Notes: generated by a model not told the origin, from the sequence alone. DNA of 64,000 nucleotides from Streptomyces coffeae (GCF_016741875.1 NZ_JAERRF010000020.1:105723-169722); one strand, 5' to 3'. Counted from the stretch's first letter, positions 54,081 to 62,928 are shown. Numbers and translations: made by a program.

Positions 54081-54922
54081 CCCGAGGACTTGACCACCGT
54101 CGGGAGTTGAGATGCGTGGGCGATGGTATGGCGACTGGTTCGGTAGCGTCCCGGGGTCGTTCCGATGATGTTGGTGAACGCTGCGATGAAGCTGCTGGGG
54201 CTGGCCCATCCGCAGGCGTAGGCGGTGTGGATGGTGTCGTGGCCGTCGGCGAGGAGCACGAGCGCGTGGTGGATGCGTAGCTGCGTGCGCCACTCATAGA
54301 AGGTCATGCCGAGTTCGTTGCGGAACAGTCGGCTGAGGGTGCGGGTGCTGGCTCCGATCGTCTTCCCGAGTTCGGCCAGCGTGGCGTTGTCTGCCGGCGT
54401 CTCGTACAGCATCCGGGCGATGGCTTGCAGTCGGTCGTCCCGTGGCTCCGGCAACTGCAGTGGCTGTTCGTGTGCTTCGCGGAGTTCATCGACGAGGACT
54501 CGAATGAGGCGAGAGCGTGCGGAGCGGCTGTAGTCAGGCGCGGCGTCGTCGTAGTTGCGGGGGCCGGTCAGGGCGAGCAGGACCTCGCGGGCGAGGTCGG
54601 AGGCCAGAAACACGGCGGGATGGTCTGGTATGAGCCGGGCGAGGGGTGGCGCGAGAAAGACGATCCGCATATCGGTGTCGCCGTGGGCGCGGTGGTAGTG
54701 CGTGAACTCGGCGGGGGTCCAGGCGACCCGGTTGGCGGGAACGATCGACGTGCCGCGCTCGGTGTGAACTGCCAAGACGCCGCTGGCTGCGTATACCAGG
54801 TGTCCCCGTGCGTGCGACTGCACTGCGCTTGTTTCGCCGGATGGCCAGAGGTGGCGCCCACCAGACGGCCACATATGTGACGTCACACCGGCGATTCGGC
54901 GAGGTTGCCGGCGCACAGGCAT
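54077..54922 (-). CDS. AraC-family transcriptional regulator with cupin sensor domain
   Basis: 281 residues from ATG 54922 (MPVRRQPRRIAGVTSHMWPS); ATG 54874 is an alternative, and the longer upstream frame is not protein-like. The N-terminal cupin sensor is recognisable (HLVYAASGVLAVHTERGTSI, VAWTPAEFTHYHRAHGDTDM). The C-terminal double HTH of AraC is clear (ATLAELGKTIGASTRTLSRL, ELGMTFYEWRTQLRIHHALV, TAYACGWASPSSFIAAFTN, TTPGRYR). It is divergent from an alpha/beta-hydrolase gene with ~150 bp between, so it probably controls it. The last ~15 residues extend beyond the usual end and may come from the adjoining ISL3 remnant. Confidence 0.88.
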   Translation of the reverse strand: MPVRRQPRRIAGVTSHMWPSGGRHLWPSGETSAVQSHARGHLVYAASGVLAVHTERGTSIVPANRVAWTPAEFTHYHRAHGDTDMRIVFLAPPLARLIPDHPAVFLASDLAREVLLALTGPRNYDDAAPDYSRSARSRLIRVLVDELREAHEQPLQLPEPRDDRLQAIARMLYETPADNATLAELGKTIGASTRTLSRLFRNELGMTFYEWRTQLRIHHALVLLADGHDTIHTAYACGWASPSSFIAAFTNIIGTTPGRYRTSRHTIAHASQLPTVVKSSG

Positions 54923-55075
54923 CAGTTGGCATCCTATCGGTAGCAAGCCACACCTTGATCTGGTGACACTGCCTCCATGCGGTGTGGTCCTCAGTCGCAC
55001 AGAGCGCCCGACCGAACCACATGTCATCGAGGCAGCGTGCCTCGATGCCGCGGCTTGAGGGAGAAGGAGAAACGC

Positions 55076-55948
55076 ATGGCGACGTTCGTCCTCGTGCCCG
55101 GGGGTTGGCACGGCTCCTGGTCGTTTGAGGCGGTGGTTCCGCTGCTGGAGCGTGCCGGTCATGCCGTTCACGCTCTGACACTGACCGGTCTGCGGCCAGA
55201 CGACGACAACGCGACGGTCGCGACCGCCAACCTCGACACGCACGCCGACGACGTATTGCGGCTCCTCGATCGCGCCCACATCACCAGCGCGACGCTGGTC
55301 GGCCACAGCTACGGCGGGATGGTAATCGCGGCCGCCGCCGATCGCGCTGACGGCCGGATCTCACGAATGGTGCATCTCGACGCCTACGTACCACGCGATG
55401 GCGAGTCGTCGTCAACGACCGAGCGCTATCGGGAAGCGTTCGCTGCCGGGGCTGCGACCACCGGCTACGCCGTCCGACCGCCGGACGGCGGCGATCCCCG
55501 CCGCCGACCCCATCCCCTCGCCTCTTTCCTGCAAACGATCCGGCTCACAGGCACGCTCGCCCAGGTCCCCCGTCGGGAGTTCATCTACTGCTCGGGATGG
55601 GAAGACCGGACGCCGTTCTCTGAACTCCACACCCGACTCCAAGCCGATCCCGAGTGGCAGGTCCACGACCTCCCAACCGGCCACGACGCAATGCATGAGG
55701 CCCCGGAGGCGGTCGCTGCACTACTGCTCGGCGAATGCATCGCGGATGCATCGCGGATGCATCGACGCACAGACGACAGGCTTGCCATTGAGGACCACAC
55801 AAGCCCAGTTCATCCGGCCTCCCATCATTCATGCCTCGTCTGGGACCACGGCGTCCCCGGGGGCCAACTCCGCACGACGCGCATGGCCGAGATCGGGAGG
55901 CCGTGTAGGGGTGTAGAGGACCCATCGGGAAGACCTCGACGTGCTTGA
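55076..55948 (+). CDS. alpha/beta-hydrolase (esterase, salicylate-esterase-like), altered C-terminus
   Basis: 290 residues from ATG 55076, with GAAGGAG 6 nt upstream. It starts MATFVLVPGGWHGSWSFEAV, typical of the plant-esterase-like/EstC group. The nucleophile elbow is GHSYGGMV, the acid residue probably lies in MVHLDAYVPRDGE, and the His is in LPTGHDAMHEAPEAV. The domain is complete by ~residue 225. The remaining ~65 residues are low in protein character and begin at an 11-bp tandem repeat (55,735), so the natural stop has been lost and the frame reads into sequence next to the ISL3 remnant. It likely hydrolyses small esters. It is divergent from the AraC regulator that probably controls it. 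Confidence 0.85.
   Translation: MATFVLVPGGWHGSWSFEAVVPLLERAGHAVHALTLTGLRPDDDNATVATANLDTHADDVLRLLDRAHITSATLVGHSYGGMVIAAAADRADGRISRMVHLDAYVPRDGESSSTTERYREAFAAGAATTGYAVRPPDGGDPRRRPHPLASFLQTIRLTGTLAQVPRREFIYCSGWEDRTPFSELHTRLQADPEWQVHDLPTGHDAMHEAPEAVAALLLGECIADASRMHRRTDDRLAIEDHTSPVHPASHHSCLVWDHGVPGGQLRTTRMAEIGRPCRGVEDPSGRPRRA
55735..55767. repeat. 11-bp tandem repeat, three units
   Basis: ATGCATCGCGG at 55,735-55,745 and 55,746-55,756, then ATGCATCGACG at 55,757-55,767. It sits where the hydrolase sequence stops resembling its family. Confidence 0.85.
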
Positions 55949-56736
55949 CGCCTACGACCGTCCCGACCTGACCACGTTCGCCCGGCTCGACGCACTCGGC
56001 CTCGAGGTCACCGGGCAGTGGCTCGACCCGGATCGTGCAGTGCTGGCGTGCCGAGTCGTTGAGCCGGACCGGTGGTGCCGCCGGTGCGGCTGTGAAGGAT
56101 CGCCGCGCGACACGGTGACCCGGCGGCTGGCGCACGAGCCGCTCAGCCGGCGACACACCACCTGGTGGTCACGATCCGTCGTTACCGGTGCACCGGCTGC
56201 GGACATGTGTGGCGCCAGGACACCAGCCGGGCGGCCGAGCCACGCACGAAGCTCTCGCGGCGCGGGCTGCGATGGGCGCTGGAAGGCAGCGTCGTGCAGC
56301 ACCCGACCGCGGCCCGGGTCGCGGAAGGGCTCGGCGTGGCGTGGAACACCGCGAACGACGCGGTGCCGGCCGAAGGCAAGCGCGTGCTGATCGACGAGCA
56401 GGGTCGGTTCGCCGACGTCCGGATGGACGGCGTGGACGAGCATGTCTGGCGCCACACCCGTCAGGGCGACAAGTACGTCACGTGATCATCGACCTCACGC
56501 CCGTGCGTGCCGGCACCAGCCCAGCCAGATTGCTGGACATGATCGAGGGTCGCTCCAAGCAGGCCTTCAAGACCTGGCTCGCCACCCGACCGCAAGCCTG
56601 GCGCGACGCGGTCGAGGTCGTCGCGATGGAAGGCTTCACCGGCTTCAAGACCGCCATCGCCGCCGACGATCACCCAGTGGATGCCGGTCGGGTCAAGAGC
56701 ATCCAAGGGGCCAAGGAGCGGCTCGCACGACAAGAA
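55941..56736 (+). pseudogene. ISL3-family transposase, frameshifted and 3'-truncated
   Basis: From GTG 55941: LDAYDRPDLTTFARLDALGL, ACRVVEPDRWCRRCGCEGSP (zinc finger). A frameshift near 56,165 leads to VTIRRYRCTGCGHVWRQDTS, WALEGSVVQHPTAARVAEGL and DEQGRFADVRMDGVDEHVWR. A second frameshift near 56,480 leads to IIDLTPVRAGTSPARLLDMI, DAVEVVAMEGFTGFKTAIAA (catalytic region) and KSIQGAKERL. The sequence stops at ~56,736 where an inverted serine-recombinase remnant begins. Confidence 0.78.
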
Positions 56737-56737
56737 C

Positions 56738-57420
56738 TTCACCTTCGATGACCTTCAGCCGCCTGCCGTGGTTGCCCTTCACGGCGGTGGTGACCTGGCC
56801 TTCGAGGGTCTTCTCCTGGATGTAGTTGCGCTCGATCCGGCCGGCGGCGGCCAGGGCGGCGAAGCACATCGCGCCCATGCCATCGGGGTCGTAGATGCCG
56901 CTGAGCGGGCCGGTGAGGAGTTCGAGCTGGACACCGGCGCCCTGGAGCTGGCCGGACAGGGGCATCAGCTCGGCGGCGTTGCGGGCCGGGCGCTGGAGCT
57001 CGTGGACGGTGAGGATGACCTCCTGGCCGGGGGCGGCCTCCTTGATGTCGTAAGCCGGCTTCAGCGCCTTCTCCAGCTCCGGCCGTGTCTTCACCCGGGT
57101 GGAGATCTTCTCCGAGAAGATCCGCTTGCAGATCGGTTCGAGCGCGTCCAGCTGGCTCTGCAGCTCCTGCTGCGCGGTCGAGCAGCGCGCGTACCCGATC
57201 CGGATCGGCTTCGCGGCCGGCGCCGCCGGAGCCTGCTCGACGGGCGGGCCCGGCTTCCACGGCCGACCGGGCCCCGGTCCTCGGGCACCGGCACCTCCAG
57301 CTCCTCCTGGAGCGCGGGGACGAGGATGAACCGCGCGGTGTGGTAATTCGGCCCCGGGGATCAATGGAACCGTGGTAGGCGCTGAGATTGATCTCGGCCA
57401 GCTCCTGTCTGCCGGGGATC
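56738..57420 (-). pseudogene. serine recombinase (resolvase-type) gene, broken
   Basis: The minus strand encodes PIRIGYARCSTAQQELQSQL with the catalytic Ser, CKRIFSEKISTRVKTRPELE, VILTVHELQRPARNAAELMP, GIYDPDGMGAMCFAALAAAG and RIERNYIQEKTLEGQV, i.e. a nearly complete resolvase N-terminal domain. Upstream pieces in other frames (INLSAYHGSIDPRGR, ARFILVPALQEELEVPVPED) look like its natural leader region, giving two frameshifts. The C-terminal DNA-binding helix is cut off at the ISL3 junction near 56,738. Some residues usual in the family (KRLARN) are changed (QRPARN), so it has been decaying. Confidence 0.7.
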
Positions 57421-57577
57421 TGCGGGTAGACGGGGTGCGAGTTGGACGGTGCGCTGAACGCTGGGCGGCTTTTGTATCAGGCTGCGCAGGGGGAGGTGGC
57501 CGGCAGTCGCTGATCAGTGGGCCGAGATCACCGCGCTCCGTTGGGCTCCCGTTCTCTGACCTGCGCATACTGGATAT

Positions 57578-60037
57578 ATGCGCGGGTTGACCGCCAGCGG
57601 GGCGGCGGAGCGCGAACGCTTGCTCGCGGCCGCCGTCGTGGAGGCCGTACAGGGAACGAGCGCGTACGCCGGGAGCATCTTCCTGCGCTCCCGCGACCGC
57701 CGGTCGATCGTCCTCGCCGCGACGTGCGGGGTGCCGCCGTCTCTGCTCGGTGGCTGGCGTCTCATTGCGGCGAGCAGTCCCATCCCGGTCGCCGTGGCGT
57801 ATTCGACCGGGCGCACGGTTCACCTTGTAAACGCCGAGGAGACGATGCGGCGCTATCCGCAGCTCGCGGTGGCTCTGCCGTATGCCTTCGGCTCCTGCTC
57901 GGTGCCGGTGCGCGCGGGTGAGGAGCTTTTCGGATCGATGGCGATCGTGTGGCCGGCTTCGCCGGGCAGCGAGGGGCTGTCCAAACCCCAGCGCCGCCAC
58001 GTGCGGAGCATCGCCTGTCGGCTCGGTGATGCCTTGGCCGAACTCCGCGCCCGTACCGGTGATCCGGTTGAGTGCGAACCGGGGACGGCTACCGTCGAGA
58101 CCCTGGCTTACTCGGCGGAAGCCGTGCAGGTGGGCTTGTTCGACTGGAACCTCGGCTCCGGCATCCTCAGCGTGGACGATGCGTTCTGCGCGATCTTCAG
58201 TCTCGATCCCGGCGCTTTCGACGGGCGTCCCGACACACTTGCTTCGTGCCTGCACCCCGGTGATCGTGCCGCCTTCCGGGCCTGCGTGCGCGAGGCAGTG
58301 GGCGAGGGCCGGATCACCGCGCGGCGCCTGCGCGTACGGGATCGCAGCGACGGCGGCGAAAGATATCGCACGATCGAGCTGTGGGGCCGTGTACCGGAAG
58401 CCGACGACGCGCGCACGGCCACGCATCTGGTCGGCACGGTCGTGGATGCCCGCGCGGGCGGTGCGGCCGTCGCAGCAGTCGAACGGCTGCCAGACGGGCT
58501 GTTCTCCCTTGCCCCCGACGGGCATGTCACCTACGCCAACCGCTGCGCCCTGCGCCTACTGGACGTTTCCGCCGACGACGTACTCGGCCAGTGCCTGTGG
58601 GACGTGCTGCCGTGGCTGTCCGACCCCAGCGTCGAGTACCGGCACCGCTCCGCAATGATCTCGCAGGCGCCATCCTCCTTCCTGGTCAGCCGGACGCCAG
58701 ACCAGTGGCTCGCTTTCTCCCTCCACCCGCAGCCTGACGGGGTGACCGGCCGGGTGGTCCCCGCCACCAGGCCCCCATCGGCCGCGGCAGCCCCCGCGTA
58801 TCCACCGACCGTGGCACCCGCCACCACACCAGCGCGTCTGGGCGCGATGTACCACGTCCTGCAGCTCAGCAGCGCGCTGACCGAGGCAGTCACCACACGC
58901 CAAGTCTGCGAAGTCGTCTCCGATCAGCTCCTGCCGGCCTTCGGAGGCCAGCAAATGGCGATCTACGTGGTCCGCAACAAAGCAATGCACCTTCTCCACC
59001 ACACCGGCCACCACGAGACATTCCTCGACTGGCTCCAGGGTCTTCCCCTGCACGCCCGCCTGCCCGGAACGGAAACCCTCACCTCCGGTGCTCCCCTCTT
59101 CATCGAGTCCCAGACGGATCTCGTCCGGGGCTACCCAGGCATCCCCACCGGACAAGTGAGCTCCTGGGTGTATCTGCCCCTGATCGCCTCCGGCCGCCCC
59201 GTCGGCACCTGCGTCCTCGGCTTCGACGACCCCCATCACTTCACAGAAAAGGACCGCGGCGTACTGACCGCACTCGCCGGGCTGATCGCTCAGGCTCTGG
59301 AACGAGCACGGCTATACGACTCGGAGTTCGCCGTCGCGCACGGCTTGCAGCAGGCGCTCCTGCCGCACCGCCTACCCAAAGTCCCAGGCATCCGGATCGT
59401 CGCACGGTACCTGCCCGCCACCAGCGGTATGGAAATCGGTGGCGACTGGTACGACGTCATCCCCACCGACACCGGGATTTGCCTCGTCATCGGTGACGTA
59501 GAAGGGCACAGCATTGCCGCCGCGGCCACCATGGCCCAGTTGCGCAGTGCGGTACGCGCGTTCGCCGCCGCCGGCCACGCACCCGGCGACGTGATGTCCG
59601 GCGTCAACCGCACCCTCATCGACCTCGACAGCGACCTGCTGGCCAGCTGCTGCTACATCCACCTCGAAGCCCACCGCGGGCACGCCAGCGCAGTCACCGC
59701 CGGCCACCCCGCCCCCCTGCTCCGCCTCCCCAACGGCACGACCAACGTCCTCGATCTCCACGTCGGAACAGTCCTCGGCGTGGACCACGCGAGCACCTAC
59801 ACTCCAACCCGTATTTGTCTGCCGCCGGGATCCGTCCTCGCCCTCTACACCGACGGCCTGGTGGAGAAACCCGGAACCGACATCGGCGTGGGGATCGACC
59901 GCCTGCGAGTATCACTGGCCCACGCCCGCGCGGACTCACTGGACGAACTCGCCGACCGGCTCCTGCACCACGCCCGCGGCTCCTCCCACCGAGCCGACGA
60001 CATCGCCCTGCTGCTCACCGAACACGGATCCAACTGA
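57578..60037 (+). CDS. GAF/PAS-PP2C (SpoIIE-type) serine phosphatase
   Basis: 819 residues. Predicted layout: GAF-like sensor (~20-155; VPVRAGEELFGSMAIVWP), PAS-like domain (~170-300; VQVGLFDWNLGSGILSVDD), second PAS-like region (~305-410; LPDGLFSLAPDGHVTYANR), GAF (~430-580; QVSSWVYLPLIASGRPVGTC), and SpoIIE/PP2C phosphatase (~590-815). The phosphatase core is intact: MEIGGDWYDVIP and VIGDVEGHS (metal-binding Asp), VTAGHPAPLLR, LALYTDGLVEK and HRADDIALLL. Such proteins dephosphorylate anti-anti-sigma factors in Streptomyces stress and development signalling. No HATPase or STAS partner gene is adjacent, so the partner lies elsewhere. ATG 57578 has no Shine-Dalgarno sequence before it, so it may be leaderless or start at another codon. 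Confidence 0.92.
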   Translation: MRGLTASGAAERERLLAAAVVEAVQGTSAYAGSIFLRSRDRRSIVLAATCGVPPSLLGGWRLIAASSPIPVAVAYSTGRTVHLVNAEETMRRYPQLAVALPYAFGSCSVPVRAGEELFGSMAIVWPASPGSEGLSKPQRRHVRSIACRLGDALAELRARTGDPVECEPGTATVETLAYSAEAVQVGLFDWNLGSGILSVDDAFCAIFSLDPGAFDGRPDTLASCLHPGDRAAFRACVREAVGEGRITARRLRVRDRSDGGERYRTIELWGRVPEADDARTATHLVGTVVDARAGGAAVAAVERLPDGLFSLAPDGHVTYANRCALRLLDVSADDVLGQCLWDVLPWLSDPSVEYRHRSAMISQAPSSFLVSRTPDQWLAFSLHPQPDGVTGRVVPATRPPSAAAAPAYPPTVAPATTPARLGAMYHVLQLSSALTEAVTTRQVCEVVSDQLLPAFGGQQMAIYVVRNKAMHLLHHTGHHETFLDWLQGLPLHARLPGTETLTSGAPLFIESQTDLVRGYPGIPTGQVSSWVYLPLIASGRPVGTCVLGFDDPHHFTEKDRGVLTALAGLIAQALERARLYDSEFAVAHGLQQALLPHRLPKVPGIRIVARYLPATSGMEIGGDWYDVIPTDTGICLVIGDVEGHSIAAAATMAQLRSAVRAFAAAGHAPGDVMSGVNRTLIDLDSDLLASCCYIHLEAHRGHASAVTAGHPAPLLRLPNGTTNVLDLHVGTVLGVDHASTYTPTRICLPPGSVLALYTDGLVEKPGTDIGVGIDRLRVSLAHARADSLDELADRLLHHARGSSHRADDIALLLTEHGSN

Positions 60038-60072
60038 TGGCGACATGACCGGCCGTGTACTGGTGGGCTCGC

Positions 60073-60720
60073 CTATTCAACTGTCGCCAGTCCTCCGCCT
60101 GGCGGCGCTGCTGCCCGTTCGGAACAGGAGGCAGCATGAAGGGTAGCCTCGGGATCTGCAGTGCTGCGGTGGGCCTTCGCCGCACGCGAACGCGCGACCA
60201 ACGCGCTGGACGTTCCACGCAGCAACTCCTCCGTCTGCCTTCGACGTTCCCACCAGCCACCGGGGTCCTCGTCCAGAGCCCTGACGAGGACCTTCAGCAC
60301 ATGGGGCTGGTGGGTACCGGCCACCGGGGAGATATTGGTGATCCGGTCGAGACGGAAGGTGCGCCAGTCGTCCCGGTCGACGTCGAAGGCACGAGGTACC
60401 ACCGGCCGTGGCGGTACGGCTCGACCAGGCGGGTCGACGGCCGGCCGTGCTGGTCGATGTAACGGAACCGGAGCCTGCTGTCCTCGGCCGCCGCGTCGGC
60501 GATCACGCCGACTGTCGCTGCCCCGACCACGGCGCCGGGCTGCTCCAGCACCTCGGTTGCAAGGTCGGTCGCGGCGGCGCAAGGGGCGGGGCAGGACTTG
60601 GTCGAGCTTGAGCAAGGCGCTCGATGCAACCGCCTCCCCGGGGAGCCAGGCGCGGATCCGGTGCAGCCCGGCCACCAGAGCGGTGATCTCGTCGGCGGTG
60701 AACAGCAGCGGTGGGACCGT
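60073..60720 (-). pseudogene. WYL-domain (YafY-type) regulator, C-terminal wreck
   Basis: The minus strand holds pieces of a WYL regulator in three frames: PPLLFTADEITALVAGLHRI, GEAVASSALLKLDQVLPRPL, then DLATEVLEQPGAVVGAATVG and RLRFRYIDQHGRPSTRLVEP, GRWYLV (the WYL motif site), and RAFDVDRDDWRTFRLDRITN. The N-terminal HTH is missing and at least two frameshifts are present. It is fused at ~60,720 to a truncated hydrolase gene on the same strand. Confidence 0.7.
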
Positions 60721-61110
60721 TGCCCGCATCGGCCGAGCTGGTGGAGATCAGGGTCAGCGAGCGCACCCGGGGACGGTGGTCCAGGGCCATCAGCTGGGCG
60801 ACCCATGGACCGTCCGACGATGTGCGCGGTGCCTATGCCGTAGGCGTCCAGCACCGCGATGGCGTCACGGACGAGGTCATGGCAGCTGTACGGGTTCTTC
60901 TCGAAGTCCACCAGGGTGGACTTGCCGGTGTTGCGGTGGTCGTAGAGGATGACGTGCCGGTCGGCGGCAGCCAGGCCGTGCACAGGCTGTCCGGCCATGC
61001 GACCGCCTGGCGACCGCTCCGGTGATCAGCAGCATGGCTGGGTCGGCGGGGTCGCCGAAGTCCTCGGTCCACAGTTTCAGCTCACCAGCACCGACGATCT
61101 TCTCGGGCAT
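60720..61110 (-). pseudogene. alpha/beta-hydrolase, truncated and frameshifted
   Basis: From ATG 61110, with AAAGGAG upstream: MPEKIVGAGELKLWTEDFGD, PADPAMLLITGA. A frameshift follows near 61,015 to AVAWPDSLC, then AAADRHVILYDHRNTGKST and VRDAIAVLDAYGIGTAHIVG, with the nucleophile elbow GRSMG. After ALDHRPRVRSLTLISTSSAD the sequence switches to the WYL regulator near 60,720. The C-terminal half with the catalytic His is missing. The IS200/IS605 element begins ~30 bp upstream of the start. Confidence 0.72.
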
Positions 61111-61143
61111 ACGGCTCTCCTTTACCGGGACTCTTGCAGAAAG

Positions 61144-61163
61144 CCCCGGCGTTCACGCCGGGG
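61144..61163. repeat. IS200/IS605 left-end hairpin
   Basis: Perfect 8-bp stem CCCCGGCG/CGCCGGGG with a TTCA loop, the structure recognised by the Y1 transposase at the left end. Confidence 0.8.
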
Positions 61164-61197
61164 ATGAATACATCTCAAGGCTGCTCTGACCTGCACT

Positions 61198-61614
61198 CTA
61201 GAGCGGGCGTTTTTGCTGTTCGATGTACTGACGGACGATCGCCAACGGTGCTCCGCCGCAGGATGCCGAGAAGTACGAGGGCGACCACAGGTGCCCGTGC
61301 ATGATGGCGCGGTTGATGCGGCCGGTGAACTCCTGCCGCATCCGGCGGGCGGAGACGCCCTTGAGGCTGTTGACCAGCTTGGAGACGGCGACCTTGGGCG
61401 GGTAGTTGATCAGGAGGTGGACGTGATCGCGTTCGCCGTTGAACTCCTTCAGCTCCGCCTCGAAGTCCTCGCACACCTTGCGCATGATCTCTTCGCAGCG
61501 TGCCAGCATCTCGTCGTTGAAGACTCCTTGTCGGCACTTCGTAGCGAAGACCAAATGCACATGCGTCGCCGAAACAACGTGGTTGCTACGCCTGTAGTCG
61601 TTTTGTTCATCCAT
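61198..61614 (-). CDS. tnpA: IS200/IS605 Y1 transposase TnpA
   Basis: 138 residues from ATG 61614. It has the HUH nuclease motif (ERDHVHLLI, His64 and His66) and the single catalytic tyrosine late in the protein (IVRQYIEQQ, Tyr130). The conserved HVVSATHVHLVFATK start and the LVNSLKGVSARRMRQE helix are as in the family, and length is normal. It excises and inserts the element as single-stranded DNA using the end hairpins. It is divergent from tnpB with 27 bp between the two starts. All key residues are present, so it is probably active, unlike most IS in this window. Confidence 0.92.
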   Translation of the reverse strand: MDEQNDYRRSNHVVSATHVHLVFATKCRQGVFNDEMLARCEEIMRKVCEDFEAELKEFNGERDHVHLLINYPPKVAVSKLVNSLKGVSARRMRQEFTGRINRAIMHGHLWSPSYFSASCGGAPLAIVRQYIEQQKRPL

Positions 61615-61641
61615 GAGACCAATCGTAGTAGGATCTTGGTT

Positions 61642-62928
61642 ATGCAGCTCCGCTACAACTACCGGGCCTACCCGAATGCCACCCAGCACCGTGCGCTGGC
61701 GAATGCGTTCGGCTGCGCCCGCGTGGTGTGGAACGACTGCCTGCGCGACCGCAAGGAAGCGCACGCGGCCGGGCTGCCGTACGTGAAGTCGGCCGAGCTG
61801 TCCCGGCTTCGCATCACCCAGGCCAAACGCACCGCCGAACGCGCCTGGCTCGCCGACGTCTCAGCGGTCGTCCTGCAACAGTCCCTGCGGGACCTCGACA
61901 CCGCCTACAAAAACTTCTTCGACAGCCTCAAGGGCAAGCGGCAGGGCCGCAAGGCCGGCCCTCCCCGCTACAAATCGAAGAAAGACACCCGGCAGTCGAT
62001 CCGCCTCAACACCAACGCCTTCTCCCTCCCAGCGGGCGGCACGGTGTACGTGGCCAAGGTCGGCAACCTCAACGTCACATGGTCCCGCCGACTGCCGGCC
62101 GCGCCCACGTCCCTGACCATCACCAAAGACAGCTCCGGCCGGTACTTCCTCAGCTTCGTCGTGGACACCGAGCCGGACATCCTCCCGCAGGCGGAGACCG
62201 ACACCGGTCTCGACCTCGGCCTGTCCGCCTTCGCCGTCCTGTCCGACGGCAGCAAGATCGACAGCCCCCGCTTCCCGCGCCGGGCCGAGAAGAAACTCAA
62301 GCGTCTACAGCGGGCGCTGTCCCGCAAGGCCAAGGGATCGAAGAACCGGGCCAAGGCCCGCATCAAAGTCGCGCGCCAGCACGCCAAGGTGGCGGACCGG
62401 CGCCGGGACTGGCACCACAAGGCATCCACACAGATCATTCGCGACAACCAAGCGGTGTACGTGGAAGACCTCGCGGTCTCCGGCCTCGGCCGCACCCGCC
62501 TCGCCAAGTCCGTACACGACGCGGGATGGTCCGCCTTCGTCGGCATGCTCCAGTACAAGGCGGTCAAGCACGGCCGCACCTTCGCCAAGGTGAACCGGGC
62601 CTTCCCGTCCTCTCAGGTCTGCTCGGCCTGCGGATTCCGGGACGGCCCCAAGCCCCTGCACATCCGAAAGTGGACGTGCCACGAGTGCGGCACCATGCAC
62701 GACCGCGACCACAACGCAGCCCGCAACGTCCTCTTCGAAGGACGCCGCATCGTCGCCGCCGGACGGGCGGAGACGCTCAACGCCTTGTGGAGCGCCGGTG
62801 AGACCAGGACGAAAGTCCCGGCACAGCGCGTTGAAGCAGGAAGCCCCCGGAAGGGTCAGACAACCCAGGCCGGAAGCCCTGGACTTCAGGCCAGGGAGCA
62901 CGTCAAGTGGATGGGCCTGGTTCGGTGA
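61642..62928 (+). CDS. tnpB: TnpB RNA-guided nuclease of IS200/IS605 element
   Basis: 428 residues from ATG 61642. The split RuvC active site is complete: Asp191 in TGLDLGLSAF, Glu275 in AVYVEDLAVSGL, and the last Asp in MHDRDHNAARN (354/356). The zinc ribbon has CSAC (327-330) and CHEC (346-349). Bridge-helix-like basic residues follow SPRFPRRAEKKLKRLQ. TnpB proteins use an RNA from the element's 3' end (omega RNA) to cut DNA at the donor or target site and keep the element in the population. The frame runs 22 bases beyond the element's right end (62,906), so the last residues (KWMGLVR) come from flanking DNA. A near-identical 3' fragment exists at 35,190-35,489. Confidence 0.93.
   Translation: MQLRYNYRAYPNATQHRALANAFGCARVVWNDCLRDRKEAHAAGLPYVKSAELSRLRITQAKRTAERAWLADVSAVVLQQSLRDLDTAYKNFFDSLKGKRQGRKAGPPRYKSKKDTRQSIRLNTNAFSLPAGGTVYVAKVGNLNVTWSRRLPAAPTSLTITKDSSGRYFLSFVVDTEPDILPQAETDTGLDLGLSAFAVLSDGSKIDSPRFPRRAEKKLKRLQRALSRKAKGSKNRAKARIKVARQHAKVADRRRDWHHKASTQIIRDNQAVYVEDLAVSGLGRTRLAKSVHDAGWSAFVGMLQYKAVKHGRTFAKVNRAFPSSQVCSACGFRDGPKPLHIRKWTCHECGTMHDRDHNAARNVLFEGRRIVAAGRAETLNALWSAGETRTKVPAQRVEAGSPRKGQTTQAGSPGLQAREHVKWMGLVR
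62780..62906 (+). ncRNA. expected omega-RNA scaffold region
   Basis: In characterised IS200/IS605 elements the guide RNA overlaps the tnpB 3' end and stops at the right end, with the guide taken from the adjacent flank. Here the right-end hairpin is at 62,877-62,896 and the guide would start at 62,907 (GTGGATGGGCCTGG...). The 5' limit given is approximate and the RNA is inferred, not seen. Confidence 0.4.

Larger units (their letters stand above)
61138..62906 (+). mobile_element. complete IS200/IS605-family element (tnpA and tnpB)
   Basis: Left-end hairpin CCCCGGCG-TTCA-CGCCGGGG (61,144-61,163) and right-end hairpin CCCTGG...CCAGGG (62,877-62,896). The right terminus CACGTCAA (62,899-62,906) is fixed by comparison with the fragment ending at 35,190, after which flanks diverge. 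The exact left cut site is uncertain by a few bases. It contains divergent tnpA and tnpB, both intact. It has no inverted repeats or target duplication, as expected for Y1 transposons. Confidence 0.88.

Noticed and set aside
54923..55306. Upstream extension of the AraC gene (frame open to 55,306)
   Set aside because: The extension overlaps the divergent hydrolase gene and has no protein character; the cupin sensor begins near 54,922.
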